A stretch of DNA of 64,000 nucleotides from Gracilinema caldarium (lineage in GTDB: Bacteria; Spirochaetota; Spirochaetia; Treponematales; Breznakiellaceae): positions 62,001 to 126,000 of the forward strand of contig NZ_JAJUHW010000004.1 of NCBI RefSeq assembly GCF_029265695.1, written 5' to 3'. Position numbers and translations under genes: made by a program. A model generated the notes under the pieces. The model did not search any database and had not been told where the DNA came from. It worked only from the letters and a program-made list of their open reading frames with translations. Positions 1-9,840 of this stretch are shown in pieces; within the stretch, counting starts at the first letter, position 1, and each line of letters starts with the position of its first letter.

Positions 1-974
1 ATTCCAAAGATGGGGTCATTATTCTTGCCGCTACAAACCGCCCCGATGTCCTTGATCCGGCGCTTCTGCGGCCCGGCCGCTTTGACCGTCAGGTAGTGGT
101 GGCCATGCCGGATATAAAGGAACGGGAGGCTATATTCCGTATACATGCAAGCAAGGTACCCCTTGGTTCCGATGTTGATTTTTCTCGGCTTGCCCGGGCG
201 ACTCCGGGTACGAGCGGCGCTGATATTGCTAATTTGGTGAACGAGGCGGCCCTCTTTGCGGCCCGAAAGGATAAGGCCGTTGTAGAAATGGCAGATTTCG
301 AAGAAGCAAGGGATAAAATTCTTATGGGTGTGGCCCGAAAATCCCTTGTTATGTCCGAGCGGGAACGGCGAATGACAGCGATTCACGAATCCGGCCATGC
401 ACTGCTGCATTATTATCTCAAGAATGCCGATCCATTGCATAAGGTTACCATTGTACCCCATGGCCGAGCCCTGGGCATGGCCATGTCATTACCCGAAGAA
501 GACACTTACAGCAGAACCCGCGGCTGGATAGAGGATAGAATTACTATCATGTATGGCGGCTGGGCTGCCGAAAAATTGATATATAACGAAACAACAACAG
601 GAACTAAGCAGGATATACAGCAAGCCACCGATTTGGCACGCCGGATGGTATGCGAATGGGGCATGGCCGAAGATATCGGACCTATTTCCTTTGGACAGGA
701 AGAGGAACCCATATTTATCGGTAAAGAGATAGCCCGTCACAAGGATTACTCGGAAGATACGGCCCAGAAAATCGATAAGGCTATCCGAACCGTCCTGGCA
801 AGGGCGATAGAAACGGCTCAGACTATACTGCATCGGGAACGGGAAAAACTGGAGCGGCTTGCGGATTCCTTAATGGCCAGGGAAACCCTTTCTGACGAAG
901 AAGTCAGAGAGCTCTTAGGGCTTCCTCCACGGCAGCCGACCAATTTTGAGGGGGCCATGGTCCAGACTGAATAG
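1..974 (+). CDS. ftsH: ATP-dependent zinc metalloprotease FtsH, 3' part (5' end outside window)
   Basis: Frame is open from base 3 (SKDGVIILAATNRPDVLDPALLRPGRFDRQV, AAA+ SRH motif) and contains the HESGHALLHY zinc-protease motif (HExxH). Confidence 0.96.
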   Translation, partial: SKDGVIILAATNRPDVLDPALLRPGRFDRQVVVAMPDIKEREAIFRIHASKVPLGSDVDFSRLARATPGTSGADIANLVNEAALFAARKDKAVVEMADFEEARDKILMGVARKSLVMSERERRMTAIHESGHALLHYYLKNADPLHKVTIVPHGRALGMAMSLPEEDTYSRTRGWIEDRITIMYGGWAAEKLIYNETTTGTKQDIQQATDLARRMVCEWGMAEDIGPISFGQEEEPIFIGKEIARHKDYSEDTAQKIDKAIRTVLARAIETAQTILHREREKLERLADSLMARETLSDEEVRELLGLPPRQPTNFEGAMVQTE

Positions 975-982
975 GAGTGTTT

Positions 983-2569
983 ATGAGAGGAAGGTCCATA
1001 TTGGCGGGAGTAGTAATTGTTATTATCAATTTTTTGTCCAGCCTTCCTCTCTACGCTCAAATTGATGAGTTTCCCCTGGCACAGCAATATGTGGAAGGGG
1101 CTATAAAGGCTATTCATGAAGGCCGATGGCAGGATGCGGAAACAATCCTCGAAAGCGGATATGATTTTGCATCCGCATCTTCCGATTTATCCTATCTTAT
1201 GGCCCTTGTTCGTTTGCAGCTTGCAAGGCCCATTGGTTCGGTGCTGGAATCGATACGGCAGGCCCAAATGACTGACCGATGGCACCGATATTCGGCAGAG
1301 TCCGCTTCTTTTTTAGAGGCCCAAACACTCATTGTCCTGCGGCAATTTGATCAGACCCAACAAATACTCAAATCCCTTTCTACCTCTGCAGATGTAGTAT
1401 ATCTGCAATTAAAAATCCTCGCTTTGCGCAATGCTCAGGGTGAGTTTTCTCAGCTATTCTCAAAAGCGGTACAATTATATCCATTGGATCCACGATTTGC
1501 AGCCCTTTATTTCAGCTACATGAAAGATAAGGTTCCCTCCTCTCAGGATACAAAACTTATTCCTCTCCTTTTAAACCGCTTACCCGCCCTGCAAAAGGCA
1601 GATCCCTTATTGCCAATTTTAGCTGTTCCTTTTATTCAGGATACTGCTGAAAAGCGACGTGTCCTCGAAGCCTATCGTGCCCTTGGGAACGACATGCTTC
1701 CTGTGCTTCCTCTCGCCTTGGATCTAGGTGTTATAGATGAAAAAAATGCAATCCTAGAACTATTTCGTTATAAAACTCTTGATGCAGCGCTGGTACGGCG
1801 TGTTTGGTCCCGGTTGCGGACAAATGAGAGCCGCCAGATCTTTTCGCAGCAACTTTCAGTGTTCTCGGGGACTATGACCGAGGATTCTGACTCTGATGGC
1901 ATCCCAGAGGTAGAGGTCGGCTACAGTAATGGCAAGCTCAGCACCTATCAATATGATGCGAATCAGGATCGCATTCCTGAAATTAAAGTGTTATTTGAAC
2001 AGGGACTCCCTAAAGAAGGCCATATAGCTCCCTTTGAAGGAACCCTAGATGTCCAGGTTCTCTGGGATTCCTATCCTGTTGTGGAAAAGTTTACCACAAG
2101 AGATCTTACCTACATACCTGCGCCGTCTAGCTTTAACTATGCACCCTTTACATTAAAGGCTCTCGTTGGTTCCTATCCCGATGTATCGGTTCTTTTCCCG
2201 GAACGGGAATCCTTTGTACCTCGGCTTACAGAAAGGGCTCTCATCTCTTTTGCTGCAAAAATAATTCGGCCAGGTACAATAGCAAATGACGCGATAGAAA
2301 CGATAGAGTTGAGTAGTGGTATTCCTCTCCGTGCTGTCGAAACACGAAAAGGCCGCATTGTTTCTATACTCGAGTTCTCGCTGGGAAAGCCTATACTGCA
2401 GCGCCTCGATATGGATCTGGATGGCAGAATGGAAACGATACGGCGTTTTCCATCCACTATAGGAATTGTAGATTCACTTAATGGGCTCGATTATCGGTAT
2501 AAATTTGAGGTCATTGAAAGTGACTGGGACGGGGATGGCATTTATGAATACAAGGAACGGCTTCGATAA
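983..2569 (+). CDS. Secreted hypothetical protein with DxDxDG-type (EF-hand/thrombospondin-3-like) loops
   Basis: N-terminal signal peptide; ATG 983 preceded by AGGAG; repeated DSDSDGIPEVEV / DANQDRIPEIKV / DMDLDGRMETI / DWDGDGIYEY. Confidence 0.75.
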   Translation: MRGRSILAGVVIVIINFLSSLPLYAQIDEFPLAQQYVEGAIKAIHEGRWQDAETILESGYDFASASSDLSYLMALVRLQLARPIGSVLESIRQAQMTDRWHRYSAESASFLEAQTLIVLRQFDQTQQILKSLSTSADVVYLQLKILALRNAQGEFSQLFSKAVQLYPLDPRFAALYFSYMKDKVPSSQDTKLIPLLLNRLPALQKADPLLPILAVPFIQDTAEKRRVLEAYRALGNDMLPVLPLALDLGVIDEKNAILELFRYKTLDAALVRRVWSRLRTNESRQIFSQQLSVFSGTMTEDSDSDGIPEVEVGYSNGKLSTYQYDANQDRIPEIKVLFEQGLPKEGHIAPFEGTLDVQVLWDSYPVVEKFTTRDLTYIPAPSSFNYAPFTLKALVGSYPDVSVLFPERESFVPRLTERALISFAAKIIRPGTIANDAIETIELSSGIPLRAVETRKGRIVSILEFSLGKPILQRLDMDLDGRMETIRRFPSTIGIVDSLNGLDYRYKFEVIESDWDGDGIYEYKERLR

Positions 2570-2615
2570 ATAATCTCTGTAACCTCCGCATCTATGAAAG
2601 GATTTAATTGATACT

Positions 2616-4421
2616 ATGTCTTTAAAGAAAATAGGCTGGCGGCTTTTTCCTCTTTTGGTGTTTCTCTTTGTATCCTGCGTATCCGCATCGCATCGTCTTG
2701 AGCCTCCCCGTTTTGCTATGGAACTCAGATTTTCAGATCTTGAGCGGCTTACAGAAGCGGAGCCGACACAGGCTATACATGCAATTCAAGTTTTTAAGGA
2801 GCGGTATCCCGCTCTCGATGCCCAACAGACAGAACAGCTTGATACACTATATCAACGGGCTTGTAAAACCATTATTGCAAAGACCCATGAAGCAATAGAT
2901 GCAAAGCAGTGGACTAAAGCGCGATCTTTGCTTCGTTCCTTGTTTGTATTGGACTTAGCTCAGGAATTTCCCGAAATCTCGGAGGGCAAAATCCTTATGT
3001 TGCAGGCGGAGGATTTTCTTTCCGGGGGTAAAGACTTGGAAGCCTTTCTCGCATTATTGCAGGCAGCCCAATCCGGTTTCGATGTATATGCGGATAGGGC
3101 ATTGCCTTTTTTTAAAAGGGCAATAGAACTCAATCTGAGACCCCTGGCATTATACATTTATCAATTGGCTTTACAGTCTGATTCACGAGTGCAGGATTCA
3201 GAAAAAAGCTATTTGCGGGGGCGAGACAGCACGGCGGAAATGATTCGGGGCGTTGCCACAGTTCTCGTGGACCGGGGGATCCGTATAGAAAAGGGCCGTT
3301 CCTATGCGGACCGTGTGCTCGGTTCGGCATTTTTTATTGATAAAAGCGGGCTGCTTATTACTAATTATCATGTCATTGCCAGCGAGGTTGATCCTAAATA
3401 CAACGGGATTTCCCGTATGTTTATCCGTATGGGGGATGCTTCCAGCCCCAAAATCCCTGCCAAAGTGATTGGCTGGGACCCAATAATGGACCTGGCGGTT
3501 ATCAAGGCCGAAATTGTGCCCGAATATGTGTTCTCTGTAATAGGATCCGATACGGCCCAGGTTGGTGAAAAGGTGTATGCTATTGGGTCTCCAGCGGGCC
3601 TTGAAAAAACGGTTACCTCAGGTATTATTTCCGCCCTTAACAGGCGTCTCTTGCAGCTTGGTGATGTTATCCAACTGGATGCGGCGGTAAATCACGGAAA
3701 CTCTGGCGGCCCTGTGGTAAATGAACAAGGGAATCTGCTTGGCGTTGTATTTGCCGGGATTGAACAATTCCAGGGGATTAATTTTGCAGTTCCTGTTCAG
3801 CGCTTGGTTTCGGCTCTTCCAGCGCTTCTTGCCGGCGGGGAGGTAGAGCGGCCATGGTTAGGCCTCGTTTTAAGCGAGGACCGTTACGGGGTAAATGTTT
3901 TATATGTTGCACCAAATACTCCCGCATTTGAGCAAAATATACCCGTGGAAAGTACTCTGAAGCGGCTCAATGGGAAAGCTCTCTCAGATTTTCACGGCAA
4001 TTCCATTGCCGCCTTGCAAGACCAATTATTGCTCTGTCAAAGCGGGGAGCTTGTTTCCCTTGAAACAACCGATGGACGGCAAAGGCTTTTAGCACTAGCG
4101 AAGCGCCCCATAAAACCTTTAATTGATGCCATCAAATTAGATACAAAAGAGCGGCTTACTGCACCTCTTTTTGGAATGCTCCTTTCTCCGGGCTTTGGCT
4201 CTGCCATAGCCCCCCAATATCAGATTAAAAAAATAGTGCGGGGATCCATTGCTGATGAGAGCGGCCTCTCAGAAAATGACCCCCTGATCATTCAGGGATT
4301 TTCTGTGGACGAAAAACAGGGACTAGTCTCTCTCGATATTTCGATTAAAAAGCGAAAAATGGGGTATTTAGAAGTCATGATGCGGCTTTACGGATCCCTA
4401 GAAATCACAGATACGTTGTAA
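2616..4421 (+). CDS. Trypsin-like S1C (HtrA/DegP-like) serine protease, putative lipoprotein
   Basis: Lipobox-like LFVSC; catalytic context LITNYHVIA, DLAVIK, NHGNSGGPVVN. Confidence 0.88.
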   Translation: MSLKKIGWRLFPLLVFLFVSCVSASHRLEPPRFAMELRFSDLERLTEAEPTQAIHAIQVFKERYPALDAQQTEQLDTLYQRACKTIIAKTHEAIDAKQWTKARSLLRSLFVLDLAQEFPEISEGKILMLQAEDFLSGGKDLEAFLALLQAAQSGFDVYADRALPFFKRAIELNLRPLALYIYQLALQSDSRVQDSEKSYLRGRDSTAEMIRGVATVLVDRGIRIEKGRSYADRVLGSAFFIDKSGLLITNYHVIASEVDPKYNGISRMFIRMGDASSPKIPAKVIGWDPIMDLAVIKAEIVPEYVFSVIGSDTAQVGEKVYAIGSPAGLEKTVTSGIISALNRRLLQLGDVIQLDAAVNHGNSGGPVVNEQGNLLGVVFAGIEQFQGINFAVPVQRLVSALPALLAGGEVERPWLGLVLSEDRYGVNVLYVAPNTPAFEQNIPVESTLKRLNGKALSDFHGNSIAALQDQLLLCQSGELVSLETTDGRQRLLALAKRPIKPLIDAIKLDTKERLTAPLFGMLLSPGFGSAIAPQYQIKKIVRGSIADESGLSENDPLIIQGFSVDEKQGLVSLDISIKKRKMGYLEVMMRLYGSLEITDTL

Positions 4422-4431
4422 ATATAAGGGA

Positions 4432-4459
4432 TTGCATTATTCTGAAGCTCCTCTATACT
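4432..4459 (+). promoter_or_regulatory. Sigma-70-type promoter TTGCAT-N16-TATACT for the STAS/chemotaxis operon
   Basis: -35 at 4432-4437, -10 at 4454-4459; ATG of the STAS gene starts 6 nt later. Confidence 0.6.
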
Positions 4460-4465
4460 AGAAGT

Positions 4466-4816
4466 ATGACACAAGATCGTTCGAGCAAGGAACCGGCTCA
4501 TGCCTTTCAAATGGCATGGAATGGCTCCTTATCAATTGAACAGGCTCAGAATCTGTATTTGGATCTCGTGAAAGCATTTGCACAGAGCCAGCATGTTGTT
4601 TTGGATCTTTCTGAGGTCACCGATATGGACACCGCGGTAATTCAGCTTATCTGTGCTGCGTCAAAGGAAGCAAGCAATCGCGGCGCTGAATTCCAGGTTA
4701 GCGGCAAACTCAGAGAGGAGCTCCAGTCTAAACTACAGCGATACGGTTTTGTTTCAAAAATTACCATTTCGGGGCAGGAATTTGATTCCCAATGGTGCAT
4801 GCAGGGGAAGTTATGA
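4466..4816 (+). CDS. STAS-domain protein (anti-sigma-antagonist-like), first gene of chemotaxis operon
   Basis: VVLDLSEVTDMDTAVIQLICAASKEA resembles STAS; overlaps the cheA start (ATGA). Confidence 0.8.
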   Translation: MTQDRSSKEPAHAFQMAWNGSLSIEQAQNLYLDLVKAFAQSQHVVLDLSEVTDMDTAVIQLICAASKEASNRGAEFQVSGKLREELQSKLQRYGFVSKITISGQEFDSQWCMQGKL

Positions 4817-6975
4817 TTGATAAGTTCAAGGATGCCTTTAAAGAAGAAGCTTCTGAACTGTTGAGCAATCTGGAAGATCAGCTGCTTGCACTGGAGCAGG
4901 ATCCGGGCAACCAAGAAATTATCTCCGCAATTTTCAGAGCCATGCATACCATAAAAGGTTCTGCTGCTATGTTTGGCTTTGATGAAATTTCCCGTTTTAC
5001 TCATCAGGTCGAAAATGCCTTTGACAAGCTGCGGAATGGCCTTATTCCGGTAAGTAAACATCTTATCGATATAACCCTGCAAGCGAGAGACATCATCAGT
5101 ACCTTACTTACTGAACCTTCTGCGGACTTACAGAAGGAAATGTTAGGTTTAGAGCAGGAATTTAACCTGTTGGCGAATGGAGAGAATCAGGAAAAGCCCA
5201 AACAAGAAAATATAGCAGAGCTACAGGCTGAGAAGAAAACTGAGGGTGAGGTTCCTGCAGAACCATTCCCAGATGAACACAATAAAAAAATAACCACCTA
5301 TCGTATCCATTTTGAACCTAAGCCGGACCTCTTTAAAAATGGCACCAATCCGCTGCCGCTGATCGATGAGTTATATGGGTTAGGGCAGCTGTCCATCATT
5401 GCGCTGAAAAGTAAGATTCCTCCCCTTTCTGAATTAGACCCTGAATCTTGCTATATAGCATGGGATATGACACTGACAACCCCTGAGGGGATAGATGCGA
5501 TACGGGACGTTTTTATTTTTGTGGAAGATCTGGCCCGGATTGATATCGTACCATTGCAAACGGCTGATGCAATTTCAACTCAGCCAAGCGGTGAGGAAGT
5601 AAAAAGGCTTGGTGAAATACTCGTGGATCGGGGTGTTGCAAGTCCCGATACCATAGAGCATATAGAACATGAAAAGCGAAAAATTGGAGAGCTTTTGATA
5701 GAAAAAAATATTGCCAGCCCAGAGGATGTACAAAGTGCGCTGGTTGAACAGGAACATTTAAAGCAATTAAAGGAACGTCAGGAAGTTTCTACTTCTACTA
5801 TCCGGGTTCCCAGCGAACGGCTGGATTCTCTTGTAGATCTGGTTGGTGAACTCGTGACATTACAAGCCCGGCTTGCCCGTACCGCCGCATCTATTCAGGA
5901 CGGTGGACTTACGGTGATTTCAGAACAGTTTGAACGGCTGGTATCCCAGCTGAGAGATACCACCATGGGTATCCGCATGCTGCCCATAGGTACTACCTTT
6001 AATCGGTTCCGCAGACTTGTGCGGGATTTATCCGCCGAACTTGGCAAAGAAATAGATCTTGTTACCGATGGTGAAGAAACGGAACTGGACAAGACCGTTA
6101 TAGAAAAATTAACTGACCCGCTTGTCCATATTATTCGCAATAGTGTAGATCATGGAATCGAAGTCCCTGAAGAACGAGAACGGAGAGGTAAAAAACGAAG
6201 GGGTACGATTAGTCTTTCCGCCCTGCATTCGGGGGCTTATGTACTTATCCGAGTGAGTGATGACGGTGCTGGAATGAACCGTGAACGGATCTATGCAAAG
6301 GCGGTAGAAAAGGGTCTCATTGCTGAATCTATGCCGCTCTCGTCGTTAAGCGATCAGGAAATTTTCCAGCTGGTTTTTGCCCCCGGTTTTTCTACTGCCA
6401 CAAATGTAACCAGTGTTTCAGGCCGCGGGGTCGGAATGGATGTGGTAAAACGGCAGATAGATTCTCTGGGGGGCTCGGTGATTGTTGAATCATCCCCAGG
6501 AACGGGAACCAATATAACCTTAAAAATACCTTTAACCCTCGCAATTATCGATGGACTCCTTGTAAGGGTAGGGGATGAGCTTTATGTAATTCCCTTGTCG
6601 GTTGTCGACGGATGTGTGGAAATTAAACGGGAAGACCTGTTACTACAGCAGAAGAGCCGGTCTATTTTAACGTATCGCCAGCGGGTGCTTCCCTATGTGG
6701 CGTTACGGGATCTCTTCGCTATTCCAGGTTCATTGCCGGAGATAGAACAAATCGTGGTGGTCAATGCTATGGATTCTCCAATCGGTTTTGTGGTGGACCA
6801 AGTTATTGGAGACTATCAAACAGTTATAAAGCCCTTGGGGCTTTTGTTTAAGAAAAATGATGGCATTTCGGGGGCAACCATACTTGGGGATGGAACGGTT
6901 GCCCTCATTGTGGATGTGAACCGGCTTGCTTCGCTGGCCCAGCAGCGGGAAGCCCGTAAAACACAGACTGTATAG
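4813..6975 (+). CDS. cheA: Chemotaxis histidine kinase CheA
   Basis: Hpt domain (FRAMHTIKGSAAMFG), dimerization, HATPase (HIIRNSVDHGIE, GRGVGMDVVK) and CheW-like C-terminus. Confidence 0.96.
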   Translation: MIDKFKDAFKEEASELLSNLEDQLLALEQDPGNQEIISAIFRAMHTIKGSAAMFGFDEISRFTHQVENAFDKLRNGLIPVSKHLIDITLQARDIISTLLTEPSADLQKEMLGLEQEFNLLANGENQEKPKQENIAELQAEKKTEGEVPAEPFPDEHNKKITTYRIHFEPKPDLFKNGTNPLPLIDELYGLGQLSIIALKSKIPPLSELDPESCYIAWDMTLTTPEGIDAIRDVFIFVEDLARIDIVPLQTADAISTQPSGEEVKRLGEILVDRGVASPDTIEHIEHEKRKIGELLIEKNIASPEDVQSALVEQEHLKQLKERQEVSTSTIRVPSERLDSLVDLVGELVTLQARLARTAASIQDGGLTVISEQFERLVSQLRDTTMGIRMLPIGTTFNRFRRLVRDLSAELGKEIDLVTDGEETELDKTVIEKLTDPLVHIIRNSVDHGIEVPEERERRGKKRRGTISLSALHSGAYVLIRVSDDGAGMNRERIYAKAVEKGLIAESMPLSSLSDQEIFQLVFAPGFSTATNVTSVSGRGVGMDVVKRQIDSLGGSVIVESSPGTGTNITLKIPLTLAIIDGLLVRVGDELYVIPLSVVDGCVEIKREDLLLQQKSRSILTYRQRVLPYVALRDLFAIPGSLPEIEQIVVVNAMDSPIGFVVDQVIGDYQTVIKPLGLLFKKNDGISGATILGDGTVALIVDVNRLASLAQQREARKTQTV

Positions 6976-6981
6976 ATAGTC

Positions 6982-7839
6982 ATGGAGCCATTTTTTACTC
7001 CAGATACACTTACCGAAGCAGATTTTCAGCGCCTCTCCCAATTTATAGAAGGACATCTTGGTATTAAAATGCCGCCTTCAAAGCGGATCATGCTCGAAAG
7101 CAGGCTGCAAAAGCGGCTGCGGGCACTGAAGTATGCTCACTTTTCCCAGTATATTGATTTTGTATTTAGCAATGAGGGTCTGCGTTCGGAACTGTATCAT
7201 ATGATTGATGCGGTTACGACAAATAAAACTGACTTTTTCAGGGAAGCGGATCATTTTAATTTTTTAATGAATCAGTGGCTGCCTCAGCATGTTTCTCAAT
7301 GGGATGCTTCCCGGCCATGTAAAATATGGTCCGCAGGCTGCGCGAGCGGAGAAGAAGTATATACCCTCATGATTGTTATGGAGGAATTCAAACGTGTACA
7401 TCCTTCATTCTGTTATTCGATAATAGGAACCGATATTTCCGTTAAAGTGCTTCAGGAAGCCCTGAATGGAGTCTATGATGAAGAAAAAATTGCCAGTTTA
7501 CCCCTGGAATATAAAAAACGGTATTTCCTGAAGAGCAAAGACCCAAGCCTGCATGAGGTGCGAATAAAAAGCGAATACCGTAACAAGGTACGTTTTGAAC
7601 GGCTTAATCTTATGGATTCTGAATATCCATTTAAACAGGACTTTGATATTATTTTTTGCAGAAACGTCATTATTTATTTTGACAGGACAACCCAGGAGCA
7701 GCTCGTGTATCATCTTGCACATCATCTTAAGTATGAAGGCTTGCTCTTTCTTGGTCATTCCGAATCTATGACCGGCATGGATCTGCCTTTTACTATTGTC
7801 GCTCCGACTACTTATTGTAAAAATAAGGAGCTCTTATGA
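6982..7839 (+). CDS. cheR: Chemotaxis protein methyltransferase CheR
   Basis: [37 protein letters not shown] motifs. Confidence 0.95.
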   Translation: MEPFFTPDTLTEADFQRLSQFIEGHLGIKMPPSKRIMLESRLQKRLRALKYAHFSQYIDFVFSNEGLRSELYHMIDAVTTNKTDFFREADHFNFLMNQWLPQHVSQWDASRPCKIWSAGCASGEEVYTLMIVMEEFKRVHPSFCYSIIGTDISVKVLQEALNGVYDEEKIASLPLEYKKRYFLKSKDPSLHEVRIKSEYRNKVRFERLNLMDSEYPFKQDFDIIFCRNVIIYFDRTTQEQLVYHLAHHLKYEGLLFLGHSESMTGMDLPFTIVAPTTYCKNKELL

Positions 7840-8918
7840 AAGGTTCAAAAATAAAAGTCCTGATTGTCGATGATTCTGCGGTGGTCCGTCAGACACTTAC
7901 TGAAGTTTTAGAATCAGACAACCAGATTTCTGTCATAGGTACCGCCATGGATCCCCTGTTTGCAATAAAGAAAATACAGGAAGAACGGCCCGATGTAATC
8001 ATATCTGATGTAGAAATGCCTCGCATGGACGGTCTTAGCTTTCTTAAACAAATCATGTTGGATCCCCATCCCATTCCGGTGGTCATTTGTTCATCCAAAA
8101 CTGAGACCGGAAGCGAAAACGCACTTAAAGCTCTCGAATATGGGGCTGTTGAGATTATACAAAAACCCAAAATGGGAACCAAGGAATTCCTTGCAGAATC
8201 TAAAGTCCGCATCTGCGATGCAGTAAAAGCTGCCTATCAGGCAAGGGTAAAGCAATTACCTCCCAATTTTGCAGCCCCGGTGGTTCAGCCCAAACTAACC
8301 GCCGATGTAATATTGCCAAAACCAGAACCGGTTTCGGGAAATTTAGAGACAACGGAAAAGGTGGTCGTTATTGGGGCATCCACAGGCGGAACGGAGGCTC
8401 TCCGAGAGTTTTTAGAAGTACTGCCAGTCGATGCTCCTGGTATTGTTATTGTACAGCATATGCCAGAACATTTTACCGCCGCCTTTGCTAAACGGCTTGA
8501 TGGTCTCTGCAAGATAACGGTAAAAGAAGCAGAGGATAATGATACGGTGCTCCGAGGTAGGGCTCTCATTGCACCGGGTAACAAACATACGCTCCTTAAG
8601 CGCGCCGGGGCTCGATATTTTGTTGAGGTGAAGGATGGCCCCTTGGTATGCCGTCACCGGCCGAGCGTAGACGTTTTATTCCGTTCTGCAGCCCGCTATG
8701 CGGGAAAAAATGCCCTGGGGGTCATCATGACCGGTATGGGAGACGATGGCAGCAGAGGTATGAAGGAGCTGCATGATGCCGGTGCGTATACTATTGCACA
8801 AGATGAAGCATCCTGTGTGGTGTTTGGCATGCCCAATGAAGCCATTAAAGCGGGGGCAGTGGATATAGTACTGCCCTTGCAGAAGATTGCCAGCGAGGTG
8901 CTGCGAAAAGCCTATTAG
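7836..8918 (+). CDS. cheB: Protein-glutamate methylesterase CheB
   Basis: N-terminal receiver ([12 protein letters not shown]) plus methylesterase domain ([38 protein letters not shown]). Confidence 0.96.
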   Translation: MKGSKIKVLIVDDSAVVRQTLTEVLESDNQISVIGTAMDPLFAIKKIQEERPDVIISDVEMPRMDGLSFLKQIMLDPHPIPVVICSSKTETGSENALKALEYGAVEIIQKPKMGTKEFLAESKVRICDAVKAAYQARVKQLPPNFAAPVVQPKLTADVILPKPEPVSGNLETTEKVVVIGASTGGTEALREFLEVLPVDAPGIVIVQHMPEHFTAAFAKRLDGLCKITVKEAEDNDTVLRGRALIAPGNKHTLLKRAGARYFVEVKDGPLVCRHRPSVDVLFRSAARYAGKNALGVIMTGMGDDGSRGMKELHDAGAYTIAQDEASCVVFGMPNEAIKAGAVDIVLPLQKIASEVLRKAY

Positions 8919-8978
8919 AAATAATTTGATAAATCTGATAAATTGGTTCATACTTAAAGTAGCTCTGGGAGGATATGT

Positions 8979-9353
8979 ATGCCTAAACGGGTCCTGGTTG
9001 TAGATGATTCTGCTGCAATTAGACAAAGTATTACCTATGTGCTGCAACAAGGCGGCTATGAAGTAATCGAAGCCAAGGATGGCCAAGATGGACTTGATAC
9101 GATGGCTCGTATTGAAGTTCCTGATCTCATAATTACCGATGTGAACATGCCAAATTTAGACGGTATCGGGTTTATACGCAGGATTAGGGAGCAGATTAAA
9201 TATAAGTTTGTACCCATTGTTGTTTTAACTACCGAATCTCAGGGTGAAAAAATGAATGAGGGCAAGGAAGCGGGGGCGACCGCATGGATTGTAAAACCCT
9301 TTAGTGCCGACAAACTGCTTGGGGTCGTAAAGAAAGTAATTGGTGCGGCTTAA
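8979..9353 (+). CDS. cheY: CheY-like response regulator
   Basis: Single receiver domain: VLVVDDSAAIRQ, DLIITDVNMPNLDG, VKPF. Confidence 0.9.
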   Translation: MPKRVLVVDDSAAIRQSITYVLQQGGYEVIEAKDGQDGLDTMARIEVPDLIITDVNMPNLDGIGFIRRIREQIKYKFVPIVVLTTESQGEKMNEGKEAGATAWIVKPFSADKLLGVVKKVIGAA

Positions 9354-9354
9354 A

Positions 9355-9813
9355 ATGGCAGATCAGTATCTAACCTTTGATATCAATGACGAACGCTATG
9401 GTTTTTTAGTCCGGAATATCGAAGTGGTGCTGGAAATGCTTCCCATTACCAGGGTGCCAAACTGTGCCGCGTCTATACTGGGGGTCATAAATCACCGAGG
9501 ATCGGTGGTTCCGGTTATTGATTTACGCAGAATGTTTGGCTTACCCCCCCTCGAGTCTCTCGGAGCAGCTTCTATAATTATTGCGGAAACAGAATATCAA
9601 AACGAAGCTGTCACTATCGGCATACTTGCTGATCAGGTGTATGAAGTTATTTCAATATCAGAAAAAGATATTGAATCCCAGCCTCAGATTGGGAAAAATA
9701 TCCAGGAAAGTTTTATTTCAGGGCTGGCAAAGGTCCAGGATAGATTTATTATTTTATTTTCTCTTGAAAAAATTCTTAAAGCCATAATGAATGAGTCACT
9801 CATCATGAGGTAA
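9355..9813 (+). CDS. cheW: CheW-like chemotaxis coupling protein
   Basis: YLTFDINDERYGFLVRNIEVVLEMLPITRVPN...GVINHRGSVVPVIDLR. Confidence 0.94.
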   Translation: MADQYLTFDINDERYGFLVRNIEVVLEMLPITRVPNCAASILGVINHRGSVVPVIDLRRMFGLPPLESLGAASIIIAETEYQNEAVTIGILADQVYEVISISEKDIESQPQIGKNIQESFISGLAKVQDRFIILFSLEKILKAIMNESLIMR

Positions 9814-9840
9814 GTATAATTTAATATCCTAGGATGAATC

